Shown here piece after piece: positions 7,731 through 14,599 of a stretch of DNA of 16,796 nt. Made by a program: the position numbers and the translations under genes. How positions within the stretch are numbered: the first letter of the stretch is position 1; each line of letters starts with the position of its first letter. The stretch comes from Leptospiraceae bacterium (GTDB lineage Bacteria; Spirochaetota; Leptospiria; Leptospirales; Leptospiraceae): NCBI GenBank assembly GCA_016708435.1, contig JADJFV010000012.1, positions 1-16,796 on the forward strand, read 5' to 3'. The notes under the pieces are model-generated. The model made no database searches and was not told the DNA's origin. It saw nothing but the letters and a program-made list of their open reading frames with translations.

Positions 7731-8042
7731 CTAGAATTGATGTCCGGGTTTTACGTTCGTATTGGAACCTGATCTGTTTCCAATGCCCCCAATATTTGAA
7801 CTATCCCGACTGCTTGATCTCCCCCCGCCACCTTTTAAAAATGAAGGTAAATTAAACATTCTTGGAGAAAATGCACTCTCCTCTTTCATAATGTTTGCTC
7901 TATGCACTCTCATAATTTGTTCAAAAGTTTCTTTATCTCTCTTTTCTTTTAGTTCTTTTTCATCCAATGTCTCGCAAGAATTCAAAAAAAAGAAAAATGA
8001 AGATAACAAACAAAAAGTATTTATTAACGTGATTATTTTCAT
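7731..8042 (-). CDS. Small Gly/Ser-rich lipoprotein of unknown function
   Basis: This 103-residue product starts with a lipoprotein signal peptide (hydrophobic run FCLLSSFFFFLNSC, lipobox Cys23). Then come a charged helical stretch (TLDEKELKEKRDKETFEQIM) and a low-complexity tail rich in Gly, Ser and Asn (FLKGGGGRSSSRDSS, GNRSGSNTN). An AGGAGG-type site (TAGGAGGAAATT) precedes the ATG. I recognise no family. It lies between R2 and the DUF2442 gene with about 160 bases of spacing on each side, so it may be its own unit. Confidence 0.7.
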   Translation of the reverse strand: MKIITLINTFCLLSSFFFFLNSCETLDEKELKEKRDKETFEQIMRVHRANIMKEESAFSPRMFNLPSFLKGGGGRSSSRDSSNIGGIGNRSGSNTNVKPGHQF

Positions 8043-8204
8043 AATTTCCTCCTACCTTCCTCAAATCTCTTTTGAAGTAAGTTCAATTGTTCCCTTTAAT
8101 TTTAGTAGTCTATTTCCAATTTTGTTTTCCACAAAATTTGGTTGAGTCAAAGACACAACAACGATAGAGAATTATACTGAATATCCGCATCATATTTTTC
8201 ATGA

Positions 8205-8468
8205 TTAATAAAATCTTTTCTTTGTCATATCGCCTTTGCCTAAAAGTAAACCGCTAACACTTATATCCTCGTCAATGTCTTCCCAATTAATCCCTTCCCC
8301 ATCTCCAAGCAGTCTATAATTTTTTCTCTGCTTAATCGTTGCTTTGTTTAATCGAGGAAACCATACCAAATGGATAGATAAACTTCTGCCATCTTTTAAC
8401 GATACAAACATATTATCTTTATCAAACCATATTTTTTGAGCTAATGCTTCAATCTGTAAAGTATTCAT
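8205..8468 (-). CDS. DUF2442 domain protein
   Basis: This 87-residue protein has the DUF2442 pattern: an N-terminal beta-rich part (IWFDKDNMFVSLKDGRSLSI), then HLVWFPRL, a basic stretch with NYRLLGDGEGINWEDID and the ending EDISVSGLLLG. DUF2442 proteins are small and often encoded beside a DUF4160 partner in possible toxin-antitoxin-like pairs; their function is not established. No DUF4160 partner is present: the space before the gene (8469-8600) is empty and then comes repeat R3, so a partner may have been lost in the rearrangement. A ribosome binding site AAAGGATAATTGG precedes the ATG. Confidence 0.85.
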   Translation of the reverse strand: MNTLQIEALAQKIWFDKDNMFVSLKDGRSLSIHLVWFPRLNKATIKQRKNYRLLGDGEGINWEDIDEDISVSGLLLGKGDMTKKRFY

Positions 8469-8600
8469 TCCAATTATCCTTTATTTCCTCTAATCTTTTG
8501 TGAATGAATAATAAAAAAATCTAAACCCTTTTTCATAAAATACATTAGGCATATATTCAATATTTAATTTGAGAAATTATTCCCTGTCAAGTTTTTATTG

Positions 8601-8747
8601 TCTTTCTAGCACCTGTCGGCTAATTTGCATTTCACTTCTCTCATTATTCTATCTCATTATAATTCCGCAAATTTAAAGCTTAAAGCAAAACCGGATGCTC
8701 CTTATTTATAAAACGGTGTCATGAACTAAATGGGGTAAAATTTTACC
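8601..8747 (-). repeat. Repeat R3 (short form, with 10-base extra segment)
   Basis: It has the same order of blocks as R1 and R4, but it carries the GGAGCA-TCCGGTTTTGC version found in R2 and R5 and a weaker ribosome binding site (AATGAGATAG). Its ATG at 8644 opens a 12-residue frame (MREVKCKLADRC, stop at 8606). Compared with R1, ten extra bases (CACCTGTCGG) lie just inside the TCTTTCTAG end. The outer end is the 14-base palindrome GGTAAAATTTTACC (8734-8747), followed by a small hairpin CGAATAAT-AACG-ATTATTCG (8747-8766). No truncated gene is recognisable directly behind it. The rest of 8469-8848 shows no gene. Confidence 0.8.
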
Positions 8748-8848
8748 GAATAATAACGATTATTCGATCTATTTGCTATTAGCCTTTTTGTTTGCAATTT
8801 CATTTTTTTGCAATCTTCCATTTATCATTGTTCATTAACAATTAACCA

Positions 8849-9736
8849 TTACTTATCTGCCTCTGCATCTTTATCATACAAAATAAATTCTTTCTTGACT
8901 TGTTCGTAAGTCTTACCCACATCATCTTTTCCATCGAACGCAAACTTGGTATTAGGCGGTAGTTCTTTGAGGGTGATTGTGAAGCCGGGGACAGTTGTCC
9001 TATCATTAAGCCCACTCCCCCAAAAATTTGCATTGTAAGAGCCCACTAGCAAAGTTGATAAAGGATTTAATTCGATAATTATTTGATAAACTTTCCTAGG
9101 CTTAAAATTTACCTCCATTTGTAATCCTCTATGAATGAATTGCTCAAAGAGCGTGTTTTCTACTGTAAGTCTTCCAACCGGATTATTTACTAAAGCCTTA
9201 TACTGTGCAAAGTCTTTGTAGGAATCTAGATAAAGAATTACCTGTAACTCTCCTTTTTCGGAAGGAACCGGAAATAAGTATTCAGAACCATGAGCCATAA
9301 ACAAACAACTTCTTTCTGTATTTATATAATTTTCAAAGATAATTTGTTCTTTTATCTTTGAGCTTACATTATACTGAGCGACATTTTCTTTAAGTGGATT
9401 TAATAACTGACCGTTCATTTCAATATAAATGGGTAGCATTTTTACCTTTTTAAGATATGTCCCTAAGTCAATTTCTGACCTACGATAAGGCTCTAAGTTA
9501 TACTCTAAGTAATCTGTGTCTAATTTAGGGATTTTTAAATAAATAAATGAATGGTTTTTAATCAACCTCTCTTCTATTGTCCGGCTCCTGTTATTACAAT
9601 TTTCTAAGTTTCGGGCTGACTTAAGCTCTCGGCTAAACTTACCAATTGAATGGCAAGACGTTCCAGCATAGGCAAATAAGCTTTCATTCAATGAAAAAAG
9701 TAGTAAAAGAAGAAGTTGAATTTTTGATATCTTCAT
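8849..9736 (-). CDS. Secreted protein of unknown function
   Basis: This 295-residue product starts with a cleavable signal peptide (MKISKIQLLLLLLFSLNE, then FAYAGTSC). The mature part has no motif I recognise. It is rich in charged residues and aromatics, with three early cysteines (GTSCHSIG, LENCNN, RSCLFM) and stretches such as FLKVKMLPIYIEMN-like beta segments, KPRKVYQIIIELNPLS and VPGFTITLKELPPNTKF, which suggest a beta-rich extracytoplasmic domain. The start lies seven bases below the stop of the upstream fragment (9743), so the two are probably co-translated. It ends in a charged tail (EADK). It may be an envelope or effector-accessory protein; nothing in the window decides. Confidence 0.75.
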   Translation of the reverse strand: MKISKIQLLLLLLFSLNESLFAYAGTSCHSIGKFSRELKSARNLENCNNRSRTIEERLIKNHSFIYLKIPKLDTDYLEYNLEPYRRSEIDLGTYLKKVKMLPIYIEMNGQLLNPLKENVAQYNVSSKIKEQIIFENYINTERSCLFMAHGSEYLFPVPSEKGELQVILYLDSYKDFAQYKALVNNPVGRLTVENTLFEQFIHRGLQMEVNFKPRKVYQIIIELNPLSTLLVGSYNANFWGSGLNDRTTVPGFTITLKELPPNTKFAFDGKDDVGKTYEQVKKEFILYDKDAEADK

Positions 9737-9742
9737 AATAAT

Positions 9743-10063
9743 TTATCTAAACTCAGATAGGGGACCGCCCTGACTCCAAGTTTCACCACTTATCCCACCC
9801 CACATTTGGCCTTCAATAATAGTTTTACCCATTTGAAAAGTTGCAAATGTGAAATATCTTGGTGCCCAATGCAATTGATTAATCCTTGCAAGTCCTTCTT
9901 CGGTAAGAAGCTTATCTGAATTTAAAAAACCGTCAACCCCTTCCGTTGACATTCCGTTAATTGCACTAGCGGTTGAACCCGCCGTGCTTAAAAAATCACC
10001 AGCTGCTTCCCCTTGCTCCGCTGCTCCTTTTCTTTCTAGTAATCTGCATTCAACTTCTCTCAT
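9743..10063 (-). CDS. Truncated protein of unknown function behind repeat R4
   Basis: The first 11 residues (MREVECRLLER) are encoded by repeat R4, which supplies a strong ribosome binding site (AAGGAG) and the ATG. Unrelated sequence follows: GAAEQGEAAGDFLSTAGS, then INGMSTEGVDGFLNSDKLL and an aromatic C-terminal part (LHWAPRYFTFATFQMG, MWGGISGETWSQGG). This looks like the tail of a longer protein whose 5' part was replaced by R4, as with ribA and hemerythrin, but here the repeat frame stays open into the fragment and makes a fusion of 106 residues. I recognise no family. The next gene starts seven bases after its stop. Confidence 0.6.
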   Translation of the reverse strand: MREVECRLLERKGAAEQGEAAGDFLSTAGSTASAINGMSTEGVDGFLNSDKLLTEEGLARINQLHWAPRYFTFATFQMGKTIIEGQMWGGISGETWSQGGPLSEFR

Positions 10064-10167
10064 AATTCTATCTCCTTCTATCCCACAAAGTTAAAGTGTA
10101 AAGCAAAAATGGACTTTCGTCTCTTTCATAATAAGGTGTTAAGAACTAAATGGGGTAAAATTTTTTT
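10031..10167 (-). repeat. Repeat R4 (short form), fused in frame to a gene fragment
   Basis: It is nearly identical to R1 over its whole length, including TTATTATGAAAGAGACGAAA, GGGATAGAAGGAGATAGAAT and the TTACTAGAAAG end, although the two copies are about 4.7 kb apart. In R4 the repeat reading frame from the ATG at 10063 continues beyond the repeat. Confidence 0.85.
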
Positions 10168-10202
10168 AACATTATACAATGCATTATGAAATTAGCCGTT
10201 AC

Positions 10203-10931
10203 TTAATAACTAAAGAAGGGATCTTTCTTATAATCATTTTTACATGTTTTTCTACAATCTTCTGCCATCAGTGAGTTAAAGACAGTTAGCCGCACTTTGC
10301 TTGCCTTTAACTCTATGATTGCATTCGATGGATCTGCCTCTAATAATATTTTATAATTGTTCGCTAATGGATTTGCAGCACAGTAAATAAACATATTGGA
10401 AGATGTAGATGAATCAAGTGTGAAGCTTTGAATCGTCTTAGTTATATTTAATACAAAAATAAAACTTGGGTCAAGTGTTGAATTATTATTCGTGGGAGCA
10501 GTTGCTTTCGTATAGACAGAGCAACTTGCTGTGCCGGTAGCCGAAATATTAAAGACCTTTTTAGAAAAATCACTCTGACTAAAACTAAAAGGATATATAT
10601 CAACATCGGTTGCACCCAATTGTCCTGAGACTCCAAAGGATTGAGAGGCTAATGGCAACTTTAAAACAATCGTTGAATCTGTCTGTATAAAACTATCATT
10701 GGGTTCTTTCTCCGGAGTTGCCAATGTTTTATATGTAAGAAAGAAATTTTCCGTCGCGCCCGTCGGAGAAATAGCAACGATGTCATTAAAAACTAGGAAG
10801 CCAAGAATCTCTCCCTCACCACATCCTTGCAAACATTTATCATAATCCAATTTATTCCAAAAGTACTGACTCTCTTGATGGCATGCGGAAAGAAATAAAA
10901 ATACAATTATTAATATAAGTCTTGTAATCAT
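10203..10931 (-). CDS. Lipoprotein with a possible PPC-like domain
   Basis: I place the start at the ATG at 10931, which has a GAGG site six bases upstream, rather than the TTG at 10943. The signal peptide MITRLILIIVFLFLSAC has a clear lipobox (LSAC). The mature part contains KEPNDSFIQTDSTIVL followed by GVSGQLGATDVDIYPFSFS, which resembles the bacterial pre-peptidase C-terminal (PPC) beta-sandwich pattern (EPNDS...DVDxYxF). Cys pairs at both ends (CLQGCGEG and ECRKTCKN-like EDCRKTC) may form disulfides. No catalytic domain is present, so it is probably a surface or periplasmic binding protein. It follows the R5 leader reading frame with an eight-base gap, so it may be coupled to it. Confidence 0.72.
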   Translation of the reverse strand: MITRLILIIVFLFLSACHQESQYFWNKLDYDKCLQGCGEGEILGFLVFNDIVAISPTGATENFFLTYKTLATPEKEPNDSFIQTDSTIVLKLPLASQSFGVSGQLGATDVDIYPFSFSQSDFSKKVFNISATGTASCSVYTKATAPTNNNSTLDPSFIFVLNITKTIQSFTLDSSTSSNMFIYCAANPLANNYKILLEADPSNAIIELKASKVRLTVFNSLMAEDCRKTCKNDYKKDPFFSY

Positions 10932-10939
10932 AATTATCC

Positions 10940-11011
10940 TCAATTATTTATTTTAGCGAGGGCATTAATACGCTGGAATAGTTCCCGGTTGATAGTCTCC
11001 ACTTCTCCCAT
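10940..11011 (-). CDS. 23-residue leader reading frame starting in repeat R5
   Basis: The ATG at 11011 sits behind a GGAAGGAAAAAG ribosome binding site and encodes MGEVETINRELFQRINALAK plus three residues. Only the first four residues belong to the repeat consensus. The frame ends eight bases before the ATG of the lipoprotein gene, so translation through it could feed that gene. It may be a leader peptide, a remnant of a longer gene or a chance frame; the good ribosome binding site and tight spacing favour translation. Confidence 0.4.
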   Translation of the reverse strand: MGEVETINRELFQRINALAKINN

Positions 11012-11222
11012 AATTCTTTTTCCTTCCATCCCACAAATTAAAAGCTTAAATACCACTTCTCGCATATAAGTTCCACTATTTTTCTACAAAGGGGTATTCC
11101 CCATTCTCAAAAGCAGAGTATCCAATTTTAATTCAGAATTTACTTTTGAGAATGGGTATAGCAAAATCGGATTGCTCCTCTCTCATAAAAATGTGTTATG
11201 AATTAAACGGGGTAAAATTTTT
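10996..11222 (-). repeat. Repeat R5 (long form with 110-bp hairpin insert)
   Basis: The flanks match R1-R4 and the insert is at 11051-11160, at exactly the same point as in R2 (after GCTTAAA, before GCAAAATCGGA). Inside it, CCCATTCTCAAAAG and CTTTTGAGAATGGG form a perfect 14-bp stem around a loop of about 29 bases. The stem sequence is unrelated to that of R2. On the minus strand the insert also ends in ATGCGAGAAGTGG, a near-copy of the repeat's own ATGGGAGAAGTGG. The TCTTTCTAG end seen in R1-R4 is absent here. Confidence 0.85.
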
Positions 11223-11412
11223 GCCTCAATTCAAAAGCCCGACTATTGTGGAGATATACCTCTGGTATCCAAGAAAAACCTGGCTTTAAAAAATGTCAAT
11301 AGGATTCAAAATTCAAAAGTAATAATTCGAGATTATTTATGGAGGACGAGCCTTTGGTCGAAAGTAACCGTTCAGATAGGTATGCGTTTCTTTTAATCCT
11401 TCCATTGTCTTT

Positions 11413-11655
11413 CTAGCTGAGTAGGAATAAACAACGGTTAGCTGCAGCTTTCCCCTTTCGTAAAGGGGTTAGTGGATTTTTTTTAAAACAGTCAGGGCAG
11501 TTTTGTGGTTTTACGTCAAAACTATTCTCAATAGCCTTAGCCCAAGTTCTTTGTTCGATGAATTCAAGCTTTTCTTTTATTCGGTTTGCATAGATCACAT
11601 AATAGCGAATCATTTTTCGGTTTGGTTCAGGTAGAAAAAATAACATTCGCGCCAT
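11413..11655 (-). pseudogene. C-terminal remnant of an IS91-type (Y2) transposase
   Basis: The 80 residues include PEPNRKMIRYYVIYANR, then a charged region and W...ENSF with PQNCPDC. This order (a Pro-rich turn, RYYGxYA-like motif, then a Cys-x-x-Cys zinc pair near the end) matches the C-terminus of IS91/IS801-family rolling-circle transposases. The catalytic part is absent upstream, where instead an inverted-repeat element begins (11684). The tail KKNPLTPLRKGKAAA arises from a small hairpin (CCCCTTT-CGT-AAAGGGG, 11452-11468) and is probably not native. Just past its end, 11404-11413 repeats ATTGTCTTTCTAG, which also occurs at the inner end of R3. Confidence 0.6.
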
Positions 11656-11683
11656 GAATTCATAAACATCAATGGTTTGTTCT

Positions 11684-11852
11684 ACCTAACCCCACACTTT
11701 ATACTTTTGATGAACAATGACAATTAGCCCCTTCCCTTAAAGGAAGGGGAATTTACAGTATAGATTAGTAAATTTTACAATTAATTCCCCTTCCTTTTAG
11801 GGAAGGGGCTACGTATTAATATCCGACAACATCTGAAGATGCGGGGTTAGGT
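11684..11852. repeat. Nested inverted-repeat element beside the transposase remnant
   Basis: The outer arms ACCTAACCCC (11684-11693) and GGGGTTAGGT (11843-11852) enclose a second pair of 28-base arms (11726-11753 and 11783-11810) that pair at 27 of 28 positions around a 29-base loop. The inner arms each hold the near-palindrome CCCCTTCC...GGAAGGGG. There is no coding capacity. The architecture is that of a small non-autonomous mobile element or a large cruciform. Confidence 0.8.
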
Positions 11853-12260
11853 CAAAAAGTTCTTTCAAATGCTGGAAGATAAGCGGGTTTAGTTTTATCG
11901 GTTGAACAAATATACAAAGTAGTTTGGCTCCTACTCTATATAGGTCAGAAAACTAAAAAGATGTGCAAATCTACTAAAGCCCCAACGGGGCGAAATATTC
12001 TCCGCATGGGTGTCCCCTCAGCCCATGTAATAATTCATGAAAGAATTAATTTAAGAATCCATTTCAAAACCAATAACTACCAGTATCCCTTCCGATAAGC
12101 TGTCCTTTACTCACATCCGGTCTAGCTACGCTTATACAGCCGGTCTAGCACCGGTGAGCAAGGGCAATTTAAAGCGGACGTATTCCGGTTCGATAAGCGG
12201 AGCTAGACCGAAGATGAGTTATAGTCAACATATACAAAGGATATAGAGTTCATTTTATCT
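11853..12260. other. Non-coding stretch rich in short palindromes
   Basis: No gene is apparent. There is a GCCCC-AAC-GGGGC hairpin at 11979-11991, CATGGG/CCCATG at 12005-12027, and an imperfect inverted repeat of 26 bases (12110-12135 with 12193-12218, 22 of 26 pairing) containing GGTCTAGCT. The motif CCGGTCTAGC is repeated directly at 12118 and 12140. The GC content is visibly higher than in the surroundings. Confidence 0.7.
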
Positions 12261-12263
12261 GTG

Positions 12264-12322
12264 ATTAATAAATAAAAAAGCCCTTCTCCTTTGCGGTTTA
12301 GTTCCGCAAAGGAGAAGGGCTT
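12264..12322 (-). terminator. Intrinsic terminator downstream of hppA
   Basis: The 19-base arms 12278-12296 and 12304-12322 (AAGCCCTTCTCCTTTGCGG) pair perfectly around a seven-base loop. On the minus strand the hairpin is followed by CTTTTTTATTTATT. It lies 51 bases past the hppA stop. Confidence 0.88.
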
Positions 12323-12336
12323 ACACGTATTAGTCT

Positions 12337-12362
12337 CTCAACCCCAAGAATATTGGGGTGAG
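12337..12362 (-). terminator. Small stem-loop directly after hppA
   Basis: CTCAACCCCAA and TTGGGGTGAG pair with one bulged base around a five-base loop, 11 bases past the stop codon. It lacks a T-run, so it is probably an mRNA 3'-end structure that assists the stronger terminator downstream. Confidence 0.45.
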
Positions 12363-12373
12363 GCGAGGTAATT

Positions 12374-14472
12374 TTATTTAGTTAAAAGTCCACCATGTGT
12401 TACAAAGAATTCCACAAACACTAAGCTGATAATAGCCATGAGTTTGATTAGAATGTTGATAGCAGGACCGGATGTGTCTTTGAACGGATCACCAACAGTA
12501 TCCCCTACTACAGCAGCTTTGTGTAAGTCAGTTCCTTTTTTACCAGCAGCTTCGATGTATTTCTTTGCATTGTCCCAAGCACCGCCTGAGTTTGCGCTAG
12601 AAATTGCAAGAACTACTCCGGAGACTAACGCACCAGCGAGCATTCCTGCCAAGCAATTTACCGAATAGCCAACCAACCAAGAGTGGAGAAAGAATTACAA
12701 GGAGTCCCGGAGCTATCATTTCACGAAGCAGCAGTTGTAGAGATGTCTACGCATTTTTTGTAATCAGGTTTACCAGTTCCTTCCATAAGACCAGGAATTT
12801 CTTTAAACTGACGACGAACTTCTTCTACCATGTCTTTCGCTGCATCACCGACTGATTTCATTGTGAAAGCAGAGAAGATAAATGGAAGCATAGCACCAAA
12901 TAATAATCCACCGAATACGAGTGGATCTAGTAGTTCGATATTTCCAATAGTAGAATCTTGTAAACGAGAACGAGTGATAAAGGCAACAAATAAAGCAAGT
13001 GAGGTTAATGCAGCAGAGCCGATAGCAAAACCTTTACCGACAGCAGCAGTAGTGTTACCTGCAGCGTCTAACGTATCTGTTCTATCTCTTACTTCTTTTC
13101 CTAGACCAGCCATTTCAGAAATTCCACCAGCGTTGTCGGATACTGGTCCGTATGCGTCAATGGTAAGACCGATTGCGATTGTAGAAATCATTCCAAGAGC
13201 AGCGATTGCAATTCCATACATACCAGCCATTGTGCTAGAACCAACAATTGTGATTACGAGTAATACAACTGGCAATACAGAACTTTTGTAACCAAGAGCC
13301 AAACCGTAGATGATGTTCGTTGCCGCACCTGTATTACAAGCGTCAGCTACTTCACGGAACAGGTTTGTAAGAATGAGAAGTGTAAAACTCAGTGATAACA
13401 CCGATAAACATTCCAGAAAAAAGTCCGAGGATTAGGGAATAATAAACATTCATTTTAGTGATTGTCTTGCCAGCTAATTCAAAATCTACCATGAATCTAT
13501 CTGTTACAAAATACATAACAGTAGCCACGATGATAGTAGAAATCCAAAGTTGTTTTTTTTTAGAGTTCCTTCTACACTTCCACCTTCTTTACGCGCAAAA
13601 AAGTTTGAGTTAACAGCAGGAATTCAAATGCAGAAGTTAAAACAGGATATAAAATGCGTTCGTATTTCCGCTAAGAGCAGTAGCAGTTGCCCCAATCACA
13701 AGAGCCGCACAAGTTGCTTCAGCTGCAGAACCAAATAAGTCAGCACCCATACCAGCGATATCGCCTACGTTATCACCAACGTTATCCGCAATCGTAGCGG
13801 GGTTACGGGGATCATCTTCTGGGATTCCTTTTTCTACTTTACCAACTAAGGCCAGCACCCCAACATGCGGCTTTTGAGTATATACCACCACCTACACGGG
13901 AAACAAAGCAACAGAAGATCCACAAGACCAAATTCACGAGAGTTCCATCAAAATATGTTTTTCCATTCCAGGGTAAGCGCCGTGAAGATTAAAAGAGTGC
14001 AAATGAGTCCGAGGATTGGCATACCGATGAGACCAAATCCCATTATAGCCCAGAATCGAAAGCAACTCTAAATGCTTTAGGAAGGATCTTTGCAGCTTGT
14101 GCAGTGCGAACGTTACCCATGGGTTGCGATTCTCATTCCGATAAATCCAGAGAAATAAGAAAATGATTGCTCCAGAAATGAAAGCAATCGCTGTGGAAAA
14201 GCCCTTCATTAAAGTCGGTCTTAGGATTGTCTAAGAGAAAAAAGATAACTACTGTCATTACAGTCGATGAAAATACTAATTACTTTGAAATTCTCTCCAT
14301 TAGAAATGCCATTGCCCCTTCTGCTATGGCAGCCGAGATGGTCTTTAATTTTACATCTTCTGGGTGTCTTTCCATCTACTCCGGCTACTTTGATCGTAAT
14401 CACTTTACTAGTGAAAACGGCTGCAGTTAAGCGAAGTATAGACATGGCGATGATTATTACAGATACTCCCAT
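12374..14472 (-). CDS. hppA: Membrane-bound ion-pumping pyrophosphatase, many frameshifts
   Basis: HppA couples pyrophosphate hydrolysis to H+ or Na+ transport across the membrane. The full family length (about 700 codons) can be read across frames: the N-terminal helix VSVIIIAMSIL, AAIAEGAMAF, the pyrophosphate-binding stretch GIPEDDPRNPATIADNVGDN with VGDIAGMGADLFGS, then EVADACNTGAATNIIYGLA, TIDAYGPVSDNAGGISEMAG and the C-terminal SANSGGAWDNAKKYIE and HKAAVVGDTVGDPFKDTSGP. The signature GNTTAAVGKG has Ala where K+-independent enzymes have Lys, so it belongs to the K+-dependent group. At least ten single-base indels break the frame (for example near 14370, 14205, 14155, 13390, 12722 and 12655), yet the wording on both sides is nearly perfect. 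The start context is weak, and the first residues are uncertain. A promoter lies upstream and a terminator downstream. Confidence 0.93.
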
Positions 14473-14524
14473 TCAAAACTCTACTTGATTGATTGATTTT
14501 AAAATTGAATTTTGTGACTATCCG

Positions 14525-14554
14525 ATTAAAATTTGCAGAAAAGGTATAGGTCAA
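14525..14554 (-). promoter_or_regulatory. Candidate sigma-70-type promoter of hppA
   Basis: On the minus strand TTGACC (14549-14554) and TTTAAT (14525-14530) are separated by 18 bases, each one mismatch from consensus. Transcription would start near 14518, giving a leader of about 45 bases before the hppA start. Confidence 0.5.
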
Positions 14555-14599
14555 GAGAAAAAAAAAGACTTAAAGATTAAAAATTAATAGGAATCCCCC

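Noticed and set aside
8747..8766. Hairpin CGAATAAT-AACG-ATTATTCG as terminator of the secreted-protein gene
   Set aside because: It is AT-rich, only eight pairs long, and no T-run follows on the minus strand.
5293..11222. R1-R5 as integron attC sites in a cassette array
   Set aside because: R1 and R4 contain RYYYAAC-like strings (ATCCAAC, ATTCAAC) near one end, but the matching GTTRRRY partner at the other end is missing, R2, R3 and R5 lack even the first, and no integrase is present. The cassette idea stays open only as an analogy.
5293..11222. R1-R5 as CRISPR repeats or group II intron remains
   Set aside because: Spacing is 1-2 kb with genes between, so there is no spacer array; no domain V-like hairpin or intron reverse transcriptase was found.
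12830..13291. Plus-strand 153-residue frame over the pyrophosphatase
   Set aside because: It lies exactly antisense to strongly conserved hppA sequence and has no motif of its own.
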